From Paraglaciecola sp. (GTDB lineage Bacteria; Pseudomonadota; Gammaproteobacteria; Enterobacterales; Alteromonadaceae), in the NCBI GenBank assembly GCA_009993955.1, contig JAACSL010000013.1, forward strand, positions 48,207 to 112,206: DNA of 64,000 nt. Reading direction: 5' to 3'. The translations under genes and the position numbers were made by a program. This document shows positions 18,429-28,254 of the stretch, piece after piece. How positions within the stretch are numbered: the stretch's first letter is position 1; every line of letters begins with the position of its first letter. The notes beneath the pieces were generated by a model that was not told where the DNA came from, searched no databases, and saw nothing but the letters and a program-made list of their open reading frames with translations.

Positions 18429-19445
18429 ATGATGTGGCATGAAATGCAAGCACTTTGGCTGCAGACGCTTAATGCCTTACCGCTGATCGGTTTGGGCTTG
18501 GGGTTGTTTTTGGTGATGTATTGGTTGGCTAGACCGCTTTCTCGATTACTCGTAAGACCTTTGGCTTTGGTGACCGATAGTCAGTTGATTTTAGTGGTGG
18601 TACGGCGTCTTGTCAGCGTGTTGATTATGTTGCTGGGTTTATACATATTTTTGCGTTTAGCGGGTTTAACGCAGTTTGCTGTGGCCATTGTTAGTGGCAC
18701 AGGGGTAATGGGTTTAATCATTGGTTTTTCGTTTAAGGACATTGCCGAAAACTTCATTTCAAGTTTGTTGTTGAGTGTGCAAAAACCCTTCAAGCTTGAT
18801 GATGTAATTGACGTTGCTGGGCAAATGGGGGTGGTTAAACAAGTCACGGCACGGGCCACCACACTGGTGGACTTTGATGGCAATCATATCCAAATTCCGA
18901 ATGCGGTCATCTACAAAAGCATCATCCGTAATGTCACGGCCAACCCCAAAGTCAGGGGACAATTCAAAATTGGTATTGGTTATGACTCGAGTATTGTTGA
19001 AGCGCAAAAGATTGCCATGCAGATCATGCAAGACGCAGACGCCGTGTTAGACGATCCAGAGCCTCAGGTTCTGGTTGCTGAGTTAGCCTCAAGTTCTGTG
19101 GTGTTACAGGTGTATTATTGGGTGGATGGACATCAATATGCCCTGGCCAAAGTCTCTTCTATGTTGATGCGTTTAATCATGCGTGAATTTGAAACTAAAC
19201 AAATTAGCATGCCTGATGATGCCCGTGAGGTGATTTTCCCCCAAGGGATTGTGGTTCACCAAAGCACGGCATCCCCTGAAAAAAGCCCGTCGGTGGAGGC
19301 CTCTCATGCAGAACTTCAAGCGACTAGCCTTGTTCAGGATCAAAATACCGCTTCTCAAACCGAAGAACTGAGCAGTGACGCACAGGATATCCGCAAGCAG
19401 GCACGGCAAGCGCCAACGCCGGAAGCCGGCCAGAACATATTATGA
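18429..19445 (+). CDS. MscS-family small-conductance mechanosensitive channel
   Basis: Homo-heptameric inner-membrane tension-gated channel. The 338-residue protein has three N-terminal membrane helices. The pore helix is Gly/Ala-rich (TGVMGLIIGFSFKDIAENFISSLL, around residues 95-120), followed by the beta domain (QKPFKLDDVIDVAGQMGVVKQV, DGNHIQIPNAVIYKSIIRNVT) and a C-terminal mixed domain. Residues beyond about 285 are a polar, low-complexity tail that is probably disordered. A good ribosome site (AAAAAGGA) precedes ATG 18429. It is placed directly after the CPA2 antiporter on the same strand. Confidence 0.92.
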   Translation: MMWHEMQALWLQTLNALPLIGLGLGLFLVMYWLARPLSRLLVRPLALVTDSQLILVVVRRLVSVLIMLLGLYIFLRLAGLTQFAVAIVSGTGVMGLIIGFSFKDIAENFISSLLLSVQKPFKLDDVIDVAGQMGVVKQVTARATTLVDFDGNHIQIPNAVIYKSIIRNVTANPKVRGQFKIGIGYDSSIVEAQKIAMQIMQDADAVLDDPEPQVLVAELASSSVVLQVYYWVDGHQYALAKVSSMLMRLIMREFETKQISMPDDAREVIFPQGIVVHQSTASPEKSPSVEASHAELQATSLVQDQNTASQTEELSSDAQDIRKQARQAPTPEAGQNIL

Positions 19446-19582
19446 AATTACATAAATCCTGATAAATCTTAGCCTGAGTAATCGATTCTTTTGCTTAACA
19501 TATTGAAAGTCATAGTAAATATGTAGTTGTGATAGACTTGGCTTTTGTTTGTTTTTGTCAGCTATGCACATGGAAGGTATCT

Positions 19583-21226
19583 ATGTTTATTATTCCTTAT
19601 TACGTCGCCGCCGCTGCTGTGTGTTTTTGTTTGGCCGCGCTAAGTGACAATCTTCTCCTCATCATTTTGCTTGATTGGATTGGGGCTTCACTGACCGCAG
19701 TGAGCCTCGCCTATGTATTAAAACGCCCACAGGTTTTCAGAAAGTCCCAGAACGGCACCATCCCTTTTTACATTCGTTGGTTGTTTGTGCCATTTTTGCT
19801 GGGGGTGCAATGTTACAACCTGTGGGAGCGTAAAAACGACAAAGTCCCACCCATCCAAAAAATCGATGACAAGTTGTTCCTGGCGTGTCGACTTTCCCCC
19901 AGTGATATCGCTGAATTACAAAGCCTTGGTGTGCAGGCCATATTAGACGTTACCGCTGAATTTGATGGCTTGGATTGGTCAGCCACAGATGAAGATCTGC
20001 ATTACTTGAATATTCCCGTGTTAGACCATCAAGCGCCGCGTCACAGTGATCTGCATCACGCCGTAAATTGGATTAACCATCACATTCAGAATGATCGCGG
20101 TGTGGTGATTCACTGTGCCTTAGGGCGCGGTCGTTCGGTATTGGTGATGGCAGCGTACTTACTCAGTCAACAAGACAATGTTGAAGTACGAGAGGTATTG
20201 GAACGTATTCAAGGTGTGCGCAGCACCGCTGGTTTAAACAAAACGCAACTCAAAGCCTTAGTCAAAGCCAGAAAATCAGCGATCCTCAGATTTGTAGAGC
20301 CACTGTGTATCATCGCCAATCCGGTGGCGGGTGGCGGTAAATGGGTGCAGAACAAGGCGTTGGTGCTACAAATGCTCAGCCCACATTACAAAGTTGAAGT
20401 GCTGGAAACCTCAGAGACCACATCAGCTGCCAAGCTCACTCGTCAAGCTGTGGCAGCAGGCCATCGATTTATCGTAGCCTGTGGTGGCGATGGTACGATT
20501 TCTGAGGTCGCGAATGAACTGGTGGGCGGTGATCTGTGTTTAGGTTTATTGCCCATGGGCACCGCCAATTCCCTTTGCCATGTTTTCCTTGGGGTGAGTA
20601 CTAAAATATTACCAATTGAGACGGCCTGTGAAGCCTTGATTGATCGGCATGTTCAACGCATCGATACAGCCCAGTGCAATGACGAATTGGTGTTGTTGGT
20701 GGCTGGCATTGGTTTGAGTCAAAAAATGATTGAACAAGCCGACCGCAAGCACAAAAACGCTGATGGGCAATTTGCTTACTTGCAAGCCCTGTACGAAGCG
20801 GTGGTGCAAAATGAAACAACGACATTTAAGGTCAGCACAGATCATCAAGGTATGCAGGATATCAGCACAGCCAGTTTAGTTGTTGCCAATGCCGCTCCTT
20901 TCACCTCAGTATTAGCGCAAGGCGGTGGAGAGCCAGACTTCAGCGATGGTCTGTTGGATATTACTTGGTTACCCGGCGAAGAAGACGTAACCAATCAATT
21001 TATTAATTTAAGTACCTTGGCCATGAAAGCCTTGGGCATAGACATCGCCGACAACAGGTTGGGGTTTATTCAAGCAAAAAGGGTAACGATCAGCAGTGAT
21101 AAAAAAATCAAATACATCATTGATGGGGAAAATCGTGAAGCGGATAAAATCGAGATTTCGGTTAAGCCAAGTTCACTGAATGTCTGTTGTAAGCCTCGTG
21201 ACACAGACAGCAAAAAAGAGGCGTAA
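19583..21226 (+). CDS. Membrane protein fusing a dual-specificity-type phosphatase and a diacylglycerol-kinase-like lipid kinase
   Basis: 547-residue fusion. Two or three N-terminal membrane segments (about residues 1-80) are followed by a cysteine-phosphatase domain. Its signature HCALGRGRS is at 177-185 (Cys178), with a possible general acid Asp148 in VLDHQAP. From about residue 235 a DAGK/YegS-like catalytic domain follows: IIANPVAGGGKW, then CGGDGTISEVANELVGG and LPMGTANSLCH. Such a pairing suggests one enzyme that both phosphorylates and dephosphorylates lipids or a lipid-linked signal at the inner membrane; the substrate is unknown. ATG 19583 is preferred over GTG 19529 because GGAAGG lies 6 bp before it. 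Monocistronic between mscS and an araC-type gene. Confidence 0.85.
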   Translation: MFIIPYYVAAAAVCFCLAALSDNLLLIILLDWIGASLTAVSLAYVLKRPQVFRKSQNGTIPFYIRWLFVPFLLGVQCYNLWERKNDKVPPIQKIDDKLFLACRLSPSDIAELQSLGVQAILDVTAEFDGLDWSATDEDLHYLNIPVLDHQAPRHSDLHHAVNWINHHIQNDRGVVIHCALGRGRSVLVMAAYLLSQQDNVEVREVLERIQGVRSTAGLNKTQLKALVKARKSAILRFVEPLCIIANPVAGGGKWVQNKALVLQMLSPHYKVEVLETSETTSAAKLTRQAVAAGHRFIVACGGDGTISEVANELVGGDLCLGLLPMGTANSLCHVFLGVSTKILPIETACEALIDRHVQRIDTAQCNDELVLLVAGIGLSQKMIEQADRKHKNADGQFAYLQALYEAVVQNETTTFKVSTDHQGMQDISTASLVVANAAPFTSVLAQGGGEPDFSDGLLDITWLPGEEDVTNQFINLSTLAMKALGIDIADNRLGFIQAKRVTISSDKKIKYIIDGENREADKIEISVKPSSLNVCCKPRDTDSKKEA

Positions 21227-21309
21227 ATAGTTGCAGCTGCGCACTTTTGGTTAAGTCTTATTTTTCATAGCTTGGCAAACTAGCAGGCAAGAGATATTGG
21301 AAACGCAAC

Positions 21310-22194
21310 ATGGCAAACCATCAACAGCGCATAAAAATTGCCATCGACTACATCGATGAGCATCTTGATCACATGATTACCCTAGAGCAACTGAGCTCCC
21401 TGTGTAGCTTTTCAAATTTCCATTTTCAACGGGTATTTAAAGCTCAGATTGGCATCAATCCGGGTAAATACATTCGCTTAAAACGGCTCAAGCAGGCCGT
21501 GCACCAATTAGCATTTAGACTTAACATGCCGATTGTTGAGATAGCCATGGCCACGGGCTTTGACAATGCATCAAGTTTTACCCGTGAATTTAAAAAAGTA
21601 ATGGGGATCACACCAAGCCAATTCAGGGCCGCACCAGACTGGGCGCACTGGCAAACACAATATGCACTATACATGTCTAAGGTGATCCCCAATGAAAACG
21701 ATGGTTCACCTTACAACTCGCTTGCTGTGTCAGCGGTAAAAATAGTTGATTTCCCCCAGACTGCCATTGCCTTAACAATCCATCAAGGGCCGCCACATGA
21801 ACTTGTGTATGCCTTGCAACGTTTTATTGTATGGCGACAGTCGGTGGGCTTAAGGCCACCAAGCAGTCGCACCTTTAACATCTTGTATGATGATCCAGAG
21901 AGTGTGCCCGCCCAAAGTTTTCGCTTTGGTTTGGCCGCCAGCTTAAGCAAGTCAATGCCAACAAATGCACAAGGGGTGTATACGACAGAAATACCTGGTG
22001 GACGCTGCGCCTATCTGCGCTATAGCGGCAGCGATGATGGTTTGGCTGATCACATACACTTTTTGTACGGCACGTGGTTAAGCCAAAGCAACGAGACACT
22101 GCGGGATTACCCCTGTTTTATTGAGCGCTGCAATTTATATCCCGACGTCAGTGAAGGACAGAGTATTATTGATATTTATTTGCCGATTGTTTGA
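21310..22194 (+). CDS. AraC-family regulator with GyrI-like effector domain
   Basis: 294-residue transcription regulator. The AraC-type DNA-binding domain is N-terminal (residues 1-105, two helix-turn-helix units; IAMATGFDNASSFTREFKKVMGITPSQFR is the second). A GyrI-like/bacterial transcription activator effector-binding domain follows (about 135-294; VKIVDFPQTAIALTIHQGPPHE, CAYLRYSGSDDGL). This is the order seen in Rob/SoxS-like regulators of drug or stress response. It converges with and overlaps the end of the MFS transporter gene by 19 bp, so that transporter is a possible but unproven target. Ligand unknown. Confidence 0.9.
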   Translation: MANHQQRIKIAIDYIDEHLDHMITLEQLSSLCSFSNFHFQRVFKAQIGINPGKYIRLKRLKQAVHQLAFRLNMPIVEIAMATGFDNASSFTREFKKVMGITPSQFRAAPDWAHWQTQYALYMSKVIPNENDGSPYNSLAVSAVKIVDFPQTAIALTIHQGPPHELVYALQRFIVWRQSVGLRPPSSRTFNILYDDPESVPAQSFRFGLAASLSKSMPTNAQGVYTTEIPGGRCAYLRYSGSDDGLADHIHFLYGTWLSQSNETLRDYPCFIERCNLYPDVSEGQSIIDIYLPIV

Positions 22195-23360
22195 GCACGC
22201 ATTTTGAGTTGGCGACTGTACAACCAAGCCATCAGCCATAGCCATACTGCACCAATGGGCACTGTCCAAAATGCAGTAGTGAGCGGCGCGAAGTGCGCCC
22301 AAAAGCCAGTGCCAAAAGACGCTATTTGTACGCCGATGGATGAACCAATCACACATACACCGGATAGTACGGGTCCTTTATCACTGTCAATGTCCATGGC
22401 ACTAGAGAGTAACAATGGAAACAAGCCACCCAATCCCAGACCTAGGAGTAAGTTGCCAACCGACATTAAACTTGGATCACTCGCCAATTTTACCATAAAG
22501 GCACCAACGGCCATGATAGACGCCAAGGTCGCCATCAAGCGATGTGGACTAAACCAGCGTAACAAACTGGCAAAGGTTAAACGGCTGATTACCATGCCCG
22601 CCGTAAAATAAGCAAACACTAGGCGTGCATCTTCACCAGTAAACCCTCGTCCTTGTTGCGCATAACTGACAAACCAATTTGCTGTGCCAAATTCTACTGC
22701 GCCATAACCCAGAGCAGCCAACGCCAACAATAAAAAGATTGGCTGTTTGATGACCTCAGCATAAGAGAGTTTATTCCGCAGTTGAGGGGCGGTCACGGCA
22801 CTGAATTTTTTGCCGCGTCGAGCCGCATACCAGGCGTAGCCTGCTTGTAAAATTATGGCAAGCGCCAACCAACGCAGAGGCCAGCGCCAGTCTTTTTCGA
22901 GTAGATATAAAGCAGAGATGTAAAAAGGCGCGGCGAGGGTACCTAAACTGAACATGAAATCCATCAAGCCCATCATTTTAGAGCGTTTGGCGACATGCAG
23001 GCGGGCGATAACGGTATGACCGATAGTGAATAAACTTGAGCAAATCATGCCCATGAAGAGGGCGCCAGCTAATAACCATGCCCAATGGGTAACCATAGAC
23101 ATGGCCATCAATAAACTGGCGATGCCAAGCGACAACGTGGCAAAACTCGACATAAAATCAAACTTTTGAATGTGCTTTCCACCGATAAACGCGCCAATAA
23201 TGGCACCCACCGAGATTAAGGTGAAAAAGACCCCGCTTACCACCTCACTCATGGCTAAACTTTGCGCGAGGTCCGGTAACAAGATCCCCCATAAAATAAA
23301 CACCATACCCAGCAGGAAAAAGTTAATAAAAATCACTGCGGTGGCGGTTTTACGGTTCAT
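22176..23360 (-). CDS. MFS transporter
   Basis: 394-residue major facilitator superfamily permease with about 12 hydrophobic segments. It has no large loops and shows the half-molecule repeat pattern (GAIIGAFIGGKHIQKFDF in the first half; GNLLLGLGLGGLFPLLLSSAMD in the second, a FucP-like Gly-rich helix). The substrate cannot be assigned; the second-half motif fits sugar/fucose-permease-like and uncharacterised efflux MFS proteins. Its 3' end overlaps the convergent araC-type gene. A GNAT gene diverges upstream. Confidence 0.82.
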   Translation of the reverse strand: MNRKTATAVIFINFFLLGMVFILWGILLPDLAQSLAMSEVVSGVFFTLISVGAIIGAFIGGKHIQKFDFMSSFATLSLGIASLLMAMSMVTHWAWLLAGALFMGMICSSLFTIGHTVIARLHVAKRSKMMGLMDFMFSLGTLAAPFYISALYLLEKDWRWPLRWLALAIILQAGYAWYAARRGKKFSAVTAPQLRNKLSYAEVIKQPIFLLLALAALGYGAVEFGTANWFVSYAQQGRGFTGEDARLVFAYFTAGMVISRLTFASLLRWFSPHRLMATLASIMAVGAFMVKLASDPSLMSVGNLLLGLGLGGLFPLLLSSAMDIDSDKGPVLSGVCVIGSSIGVQIASFGTGFWAHFAPLTTAFWTVPIGAVWLWLMAWLYSRQLKMRAQTIGK

Positions 23361-23483
23361 GGCGTCTCCCTGTTAGGCTGTGCTATTCTATCCCCTTCTA
23401 ATAGGCCATGAAAGCGCAAAACACTTGGTGTTAGATTCAGTAAATGCTAAACAAGCATTTCTGAATCATGACGAGGACAAAAG

Positions 23484-23981
23484 ATGCCACCAAGCCCGCA
23501 AACCAATCAATGGTGGGTTAGCATTCGTGAGGCCCGCTGTGCCGACGCAGAAGAATTGACGGATGTTGCCGTGGCCGCCAAAGCGTTTTGGGGTTACGAC
23601 CAAGCGTTTATGTTGGCGTGTCAGGCAGAGTTACAAGTCACAGCCAATGATATCGCACAGGCGGATAAGCTTGTGTTTGTGGCCGAGGTGCAAGGACAGA
23701 TTGCGGGCTTCTACGCCCTCACCAAGCTAAGCGTAGACTCGGCGGAATTGCATGCTTTATTTATTAAACCAAGGTTTATGCGTAAGGGCATAGGGGCAGC
23801 CTTACTCAAACATGCTAAAGCCACGGCCAAGGCCCAAGGATTGCCTAGTTTGCACATTCAAAGCGACCCCAATGCTGAGGCGTTTTATCTGGCCATGGGC
23901 GCCAAACGGATTGGCACCCTCCCATCTAGCAGTATCCCCGGGCGGTCATTGCCTCTATTAAGCATTGCGTGCAACACATAA
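23484..23981 (+). CDS. GNAT-family N-acetyltransferase
   Basis: 165-residue acetyl-CoA-dependent acyltransferase. The GNAT core is visible: N-terminal IREARCADAEELTDVA, strand ELHALFIKPRFMRKGIGAALLKHA containing the acetyl-CoA-binding R-x-x-G-x-G/A pattern (RKGIGA), and the C-terminal LHIQSDPNAEAFYLAMGAKRIG motif common in GNATs. Start ATG 23484 has AGGA 6-8 bp upstream. Substrate unknown. Confidence 0.88.
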   Translation: MPPSPQTNQWWVSIREARCADAEELTDVAVAAKAFWGYDQAFMLACQAELQVTANDIAQADKLVFVAEVQGQIAGFYALTKLSVDSAELHALFIKPRFMRKGIGAALLKHAKATAKAQGLPSLHIQSDPNAEAFYLAMGAKRIGTLPSSSIPGRSLPLLSIACNT

Positions 23982-24083
23982 CCAAGATTTCTAAGCTATT
24001 TTTTACAAAAGCCGTAAACTATGCAGATTCAATCTGGCTGTTGCGAGTTGCAGCAAAGCCGCTTTTTTAGAAACAGGAACAAT

Positions 24084-24554
24084 ATGATTAATAATGATGT
24101 GATGCGTCGTGTACGCTATATCTTTGACTTTAACGATGCGCAAATGATCGAGGTGTTTGCTCAAGCTGAATATCCTGCCACGGTCGAGCAGTTGCATGGT
24201 TGGTTACGTAAGGACGATGATCCGGCCTTTGTGGCCATCACTGATTTACAATTTTCGTTATTTTTAAACGGCTTGATCAATTTAAAACGCGGTAAACGTG
24301 AAGGTGTAGAAGCGCCAGTGGAAAGGCGTTTAACCAACAATATAATTTTCATGAAATTAAAAATAGCCTTAAATATGCAAGCTGAAGAGGTGTTAGAGAC
24401 CATGGCCTTGAGTGGGTTTAAAATTAGCAAACCAGAACTCAGTGCGCTGTTTCGTAAACCAGAGAATCGCCAGTATCGTTTGTGTAAAGATCAAATATTA
24501 CGCAACTTTCTTAAAGGTCTGCAGATCAAAATGCGTGGCAACGGCGACGAGTAG
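24084..24554 (+). CDS. yehS: DUF1456 protein YehS
   Basis: 156-residue protein with two copies of the DUF1456 helical motif: NDVMRRVRYIFDFNDAQMIEVF...FLNGLINLKRGKR in the first half, and NNIIFMKLKIALNMQAEEVLETM...LRNFLKGLQIK in the second. It matches E. coli YehS over its whole length. The molecular function is not established. ATG 24084 is chosen because it gives the YehS N-terminus and is preceded by AGGAAC; the upstream in-frame ATG 24021 would add 21 unrelated residues. The next gene starts 11 bp after its stop, so the two are likely cotranscribed. Confidence 0.9.
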   Translation: MINNDVMRRVRYIFDFNDAQMIEVFAQAEYPATVEQLHGWLRKDDDPAFVAITDLQFSLFLNGLINLKRGKREGVEAPVERRLTNNIIFMKLKIALNMQAEEVLETMALSGFKISKPELSALFRKPENRQYRLCKDQILRNFLKGLQIKMRGNGDE

Positions 24555-24565
24555 GATTGAGCTCC

Positions 24566-25258
24566 ATGAAAACCATTGGTTTGTTAGGTGGCATGAGTTG
24601 GGAATCAACCGCTAATTACTATCAAGCAATCAATCAAGAGGTGAAACGCGTTTTGGGTGGTTTACACTCGGCAAAAATTTGTCTATTCAGTGTGGATTTT
24701 GCCGAGATTGAGAAGTTGCAACAACTGGGGCAGTGGCAACAGGCTGCTGAATTACTGGCAAAAAGCGCACAGGCAGTTGAAGCAGGTGGGGCCGATTTTT
24801 TGTTGATCTGTACCAATACTATGCACAATGTGGCGCCGCAGATCAGTGCGGCCATCTCCATTCCGCTGTTACATATCGCCGATGCCACCGCGGAACATTT
24901 AGGTAGTGATGGGCTGCAAAAAGTTGGTTTACTGGGCACACGGTTTACCATGGAGCAGGATTTTTATCGCCAACGCATCAGCGATAAATTTGGTATTGAG
25001 GTCATCATTCCTAACCCCGCACAACGCCAATTTATTCATCAGGTTATCTATCAAGAACTGTGTTTAGGCAAACTACTAGCCAGCTCTCGCCAGCAGTTTG
25101 TTGAGATTATTTTACAGCTACAACAACAGGGTGCACAGGGGGTTATTTTAGGCTGCACAGAAATTGCCATGCTGGTACAACAAAGCCATTGCACTGTGCC
25201 TCTATACGATACTACGCAAATTCATGCTATTGCGGCGGTAAAACGCGCATTAAGTTAG
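24566..25258 (+). CDS. ygeA: Amino-acid racemase of the Asp/Glu racemase family (YgeA-like)
   Basis: 230-residue PLP-independent racemase with the two-cysteine mechanism. The catalytic cysteines sit in LLICTNTMHNV and GVILGCTEIAML, and the N-terminus KTIGLLGGMSWEST and the LGTRFTMEQDFYR segment match E. coli YgeA, a broad-specificity amino-acid racemase. D-amino acids made this way can enter or modify peptidoglycan. ATG 24566 gives the family N-terminus; TTG 24557 in the same frame is less likely. A terminator hairpin overlaps the stop codon. Confidence 0.9.
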   Translation: MKTIGLLGGMSWESTANYYQAINQEVKRVLGGLHSAKICLFSVDFAEIEKLQQLGQWQQAAELLAKSAQAVEAGGADFLLICTNTMHNVAPQISAAISIPLLHIADATAEHLGSDGLQKVGLLGTRFTMEQDFYRQRISDKFGIEVIIPNPAQRQFIHQVIYQELCLGKLLASSRQQFVEIILQLQQQGAQGVILGCTEIAMLVQQSHCTVPLYDTTQIHAIAAVKRALS

Positions 25259-25267
25259 GCGCGTTTT
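25240..25267 (+). terminator. Terminator after ygeA
   Basis: Perfect 9-bp inverted repeat (AAAACGCGC / GCGCGTTTT) with a 10-base loop that contains the ygeA stop codon. The right arm ends in TTTT. It probably serves the yehS-ygeA unit. Confidence 0.7.
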
Positions 25268-25361
25268 GAACGGGACAATACAGCGGAAATATTCATGGCC
25301 CGTACATTTCAGGGAAGGTGCTAATCTAGTGTGTCAGGTGGAAGGCGGCAAACACCGAGGC

Positions 25362-26201
25362 TTAAAAAGTAAAACTCATGCCCTCAGCGGCGGCATAAAG
25401 TGCCAAGTCTGCGCCACCAATTTCGATCACTTCTCGGCAATGTTCTTCGATCGCAGCAATTTCATCATCAGTGCGAATATGATCATGGCTATACAAAGCC
25501 ATACGTTTGGCGCGACTACCCATGGCTAACTTCACTGCTTCTTCAGCTACAGAATGCCCCCAACCCGCCTTGTGTGGCATGTCGGCTAACATATATTGGG
25601 CGTCGTGGATGATGAGTTCAGCATCTCGAGCGAATTCTACCCAATCTAGAAAATCAGTGGATTTTTTGTAAGGAGGATAGAGTTCATTGTCAGTGATGTA
25701 GGCAACTTTTTTACCATTTTCTTCAATACAAAACGAGCTACCGCTGCCAGGGTGGTTCATTTTCAAACGACTGATGCGGGCACTGCCTAATTGCCAACTA
25801 TCGGTGCCCACTGGTTTGGGCACAATTTCAATATTTGAGCTCAGGGTTTTATAGTCTACCGGGAAATAGCTGCCACTCATTTGTTCTAAGATCGCATGGT
25901 GTTCCACCAGATTAGTTTGCCCTGGGGTGATAAAAATATTTCGCTTTGGTTGGTAAATGGGGGTGAAAAATGGAAAGCCTTGGATATGATCCCAATGGTT
26001 ATGGGTTAATAATAAATGGATGTCAGTGGTTTTTTTGGCCAATTTTTGACCGAGATTTTTAATGCCGGTTCCGGCGTCAAGTATGATGTCTGTTCCGTCA
26101 TCCAGTTCAACATGGACACAGGCTGTGTTGCCACCATATTTAATGAACTCTGGGCCTGGCGATGGACATGAACCGCGCACACCATAAAAAGTTACCTGCA
26201 T
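25362..26201 (-). CDS. MBL-fold metallo-hydrolase
   Basis: 279-residue metallo-beta-lactamase-fold hydrolase. The metal-binding motif HxHxDH is present as LLLTHNHWDHIQG (about residue 87), preceded by DIILDAGTGIKNLG. Further ligands are likely in MNHPGSG, AYITDNE, LIIHDAQYM and LYSHDH. The GVRGSCPSPG start and the overall plan resemble the RNase Z/cyclic-nucleotide-phosphodiesterase-like branch, but a substrate cannot be named. It lies downstream of proS on the same strand, 234 bp away. Confidence 0.85.
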   Translation of the reverse strand: MQVTFYGVRGSCPSPGPEFIKYGGNTACVHVELDDGTDIILDAGTGIKNLGQKLAKKTTDIHLLLTHNHWDHIQGFPFFTPIYQPKRNIFITPGQTNLVEHHAILEQMSGSYFPVDYKTLSSNIEIVPKPVGTDSWQLGSARISRLKMNHPGSGSSFCIEENGKKVAYITDNELYPPYKKSTDFLDWVEFARDAELIIHDAQYMLADMPHKAGWGHSVAEEAVKLAMGSRAKRMALYSHDHIRTDDEIAAIEEHCREVIEIGGADLALYAAAEGMSFTF

Positions 26202-26369
26202 AATTTATCTCGTAATGTCAGTGCCATCGTTCTCAACAGTTTCAAAGCTAAGGTATTGTAAAATTTAACATTTTTACTTGGATAAAAACGTATGATTTTT
26301 GTGCTTTGGGTATCTCAATGCTGATCAACGTCGACATTCAGTCTCGAATAAGCATAACCTAGTTTGCGA

Positions 26370-26418
26370 CTAAGCCTAGTAAATAGCCAATAAACGGCGT
26401 GAATATGACTAGGCTTAG
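26370..26418. repeat. Long inverted repeat downstream of proS
   Basis: Perfect 11-bp arms CTAAGCCTAGT (26370-26380) and ACTAGGCTTAG (26408-26418) separated by 27 bp, beginning 17 bp beyond the proS stop. No T-tract follows on the minus strand, so it is either an mRNA 3' stabiliser, a weak terminator or a protein-binding dyad. Confidence 0.5.
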
Positions 26419-26435
26419 CGGACAGCGTGGACTGA

Positions 26436-28151
26436 CTACAATTGTTTGATGAAATCAGCCAAGTTATCAATGTCCAACATGATTTTCTCACCACTTCGAC
26501 GGTTTTTGTATTCCGCTTTGCGCTCATCCAAATTGCGCTCACCAATCACTATAGTGTGAGGCACACCAATGAGTTCCATATCATTAAACATCACGCCGGG
26601 GCGCTCTTTGCGGTCATCGAGTAATACGTCAATGTTCGCGGCTTTCAGTTCAGCGTATAACGCCTCAGCCACCGTCTGAATGCGGGGTGATTTATGCATA
26701 TTCATGGGAATAATCGCCACTTTGAAGGGGGCAATGGCGTCAGGCCAAATAATGCCATTTTCATCATGGTTTTGCTCGATGGCTGCCGCCACAATACGTG
26801 ACACCCCGATACCATAACAACCCATGGTTAATATTTGGAATTTGCCATTTTCATCCAATACACCACAGTTCATGGCCTTGGAATATTTGTTACCAAGTTG
26901 AAAAATATGACCCACTTCAATGCCACGTTTAATTTCTAATTGACCCTTGCCATCCGGTGAGGCATCGCCTGCCACAACGTTGCGGATATCCGCGATAACA
27001 AAGTTGCTGCAATCACGTTGCCAATTAACACCGGTGAAATGCACATCGTTTTCATTGGCGCCACACACAAAATCAGCCAGTTGCGCTGCATCGCGGTCGA
27101 CAATAATAGGTATAGTTAAACCTACTGGGCCAATGGAGCCCACTGAGCAGTGCAAGGCGGCTTCAATTTGACTGTCGTTTGCCATCACCAAGGGACTGGC
27201 AACCAAGGTTTGTTTCTCAGCTTTCACGGTATTGAGCTGATGATCGCCACGCAGCACCAGGGCGACCAAACCTTGCTCACCGTTTTCATCGGGTTTAGCC
27301 AACACAATCAGGGTTTTGACACACTGGGTGGCGCTGACATTTAAGTAGGCGGCAACCTCTTCAATTGTGCGTTGTTTTGGTGTGGCTACTTTGCTTAAGT
27401 CTTGAGTGGCCGCGGGGCGCTCACCTTGAGGGGCGGCGGCTTCTGCCATTTCAATATTGGCGGCGTAACTTGAGGCATTGCTAAAGGCAATGTCGTCTTC
27501 TCCTGACGCAGCTAAGACGTGGAATTCGTGTGAACCACTGCCGCCAATCGAGCCGTTATCAGCAATAACCGGACGATAATCTAAACCAATTCGGTCAAAA
27601 ATATTGCAGTAGGCTTGATACATACCATCGTAAGTATGTTGCAAACTCGCCTGATCCATATGAAATGAGTAGGCATCTTTCATGGTGAATTCCCGGCCAC
27701 GCATTACACCAAAACGCGGACGCACTTCGTCACGAAACTTGGTTTGTACTTGATACAAATTTAAGGGGAGTTGTTTGTAACTGCTGATTTCGTTTTTGAC
27801 TAAGGCAGTGATGACTTCTTCATGGGTTGGACCTAAGACGAAGTCGCGTTTGTTGCGATCTTGCAGGCGCAGAAGTTCTGGGCCGTATTGCTCCCAACGT
27901 CCTGATTCCTGCCATAAATCAGCGGGTTGCACCATGGGCATCAGGATTTCTATGGAGCCGGCTTTATTCATCTCATCGCGCACGATGTCGGCGATTTTAT
28001 TCAATACCCGTAAACCAGTCGGTAACCAATTATATAAACCCGCCGCCACTTTACGCACCATGCCAGCGCGTAACATAAGTTGATGGCTAATCACCTCAGC
28101 ATCGGCTGGGGTTTCTTTGAGGGTCGATAGTAAATATTGGCTAGTGCGCAT
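26436..28151 (-). CDS. proS: Prolyl-tRNA synthetase
   Basis: Class II aminoacyl-tRNA synthetase that charges tRNA-Pro. The 571-residue bacterial-type enzyme has motif 1 ([29 protein letters not shown] region), motif 2 ([27 protein letters not shown]), the inserted YbaK-like editing domain between about residues 225 and 400, motif 3 ([18 protein letters not shown]) and the anticodon-binding domain ([28 protein letters not shown]). Length is typical. Start ATG 28151. Confidence 0.98.
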   Translation of the reverse strand: MRTSQYLLSTLKETPADAEVISHQLMLRAGMVRKVAAGLYNWLPTGLRVLNKIADIVRDEMNKAGSIEILMPMVQPADLWQESGRWEQYGPELLRLQDRNKRDFVLGPTHEEVITALVKNEISSYKQLPLNLYQVQTKFRDEVRPRFGVMRGREFTMKDAYSFHMDQASLQHTYDGMYQAYCNIFDRIGLDYRPVIADNGSIGGSGSHEFHVLAASGEDDIAFSNASSYAANIEMAEAAAPQGERPAATQDLSKVATPKQRTIEEVAAYLNVSATQCVKTLIVLAKPDENGEQGLVALVLRGDHQLNTVKAEKQTLVASPLVMANDSQIEAALHCSVGSIGPVGLTIPIIVDRDAAQLADFVCGANENDVHFTGVNWQRDCSNFVIADIRNVVAGDASPDGKGQLEIKRGIEVGHIFQLGNKYSKAMNCGVLDENGKFQILTMGCYGIGVSRIVAAAIEQNHDENGIIWPDAIAPFKVAIIPMNMHKSPRIQTVAEALYAELKAANIDVLLDDRKERPGVMFNDMELIGVPHTIVIGERNLDERKAEYKNRRSGEKIMLDIDNLADFIKQL

Positions 28152-28254
28152 GCAGGTTTAAGTCTCGCTAACTGGATTAAAATACGGATTAAAAAAACGG
28201 TCGCCATTCTAGCAGCAGCTGTGCACTGGCTAAAAGGCATAAATTGGCTTAGTG

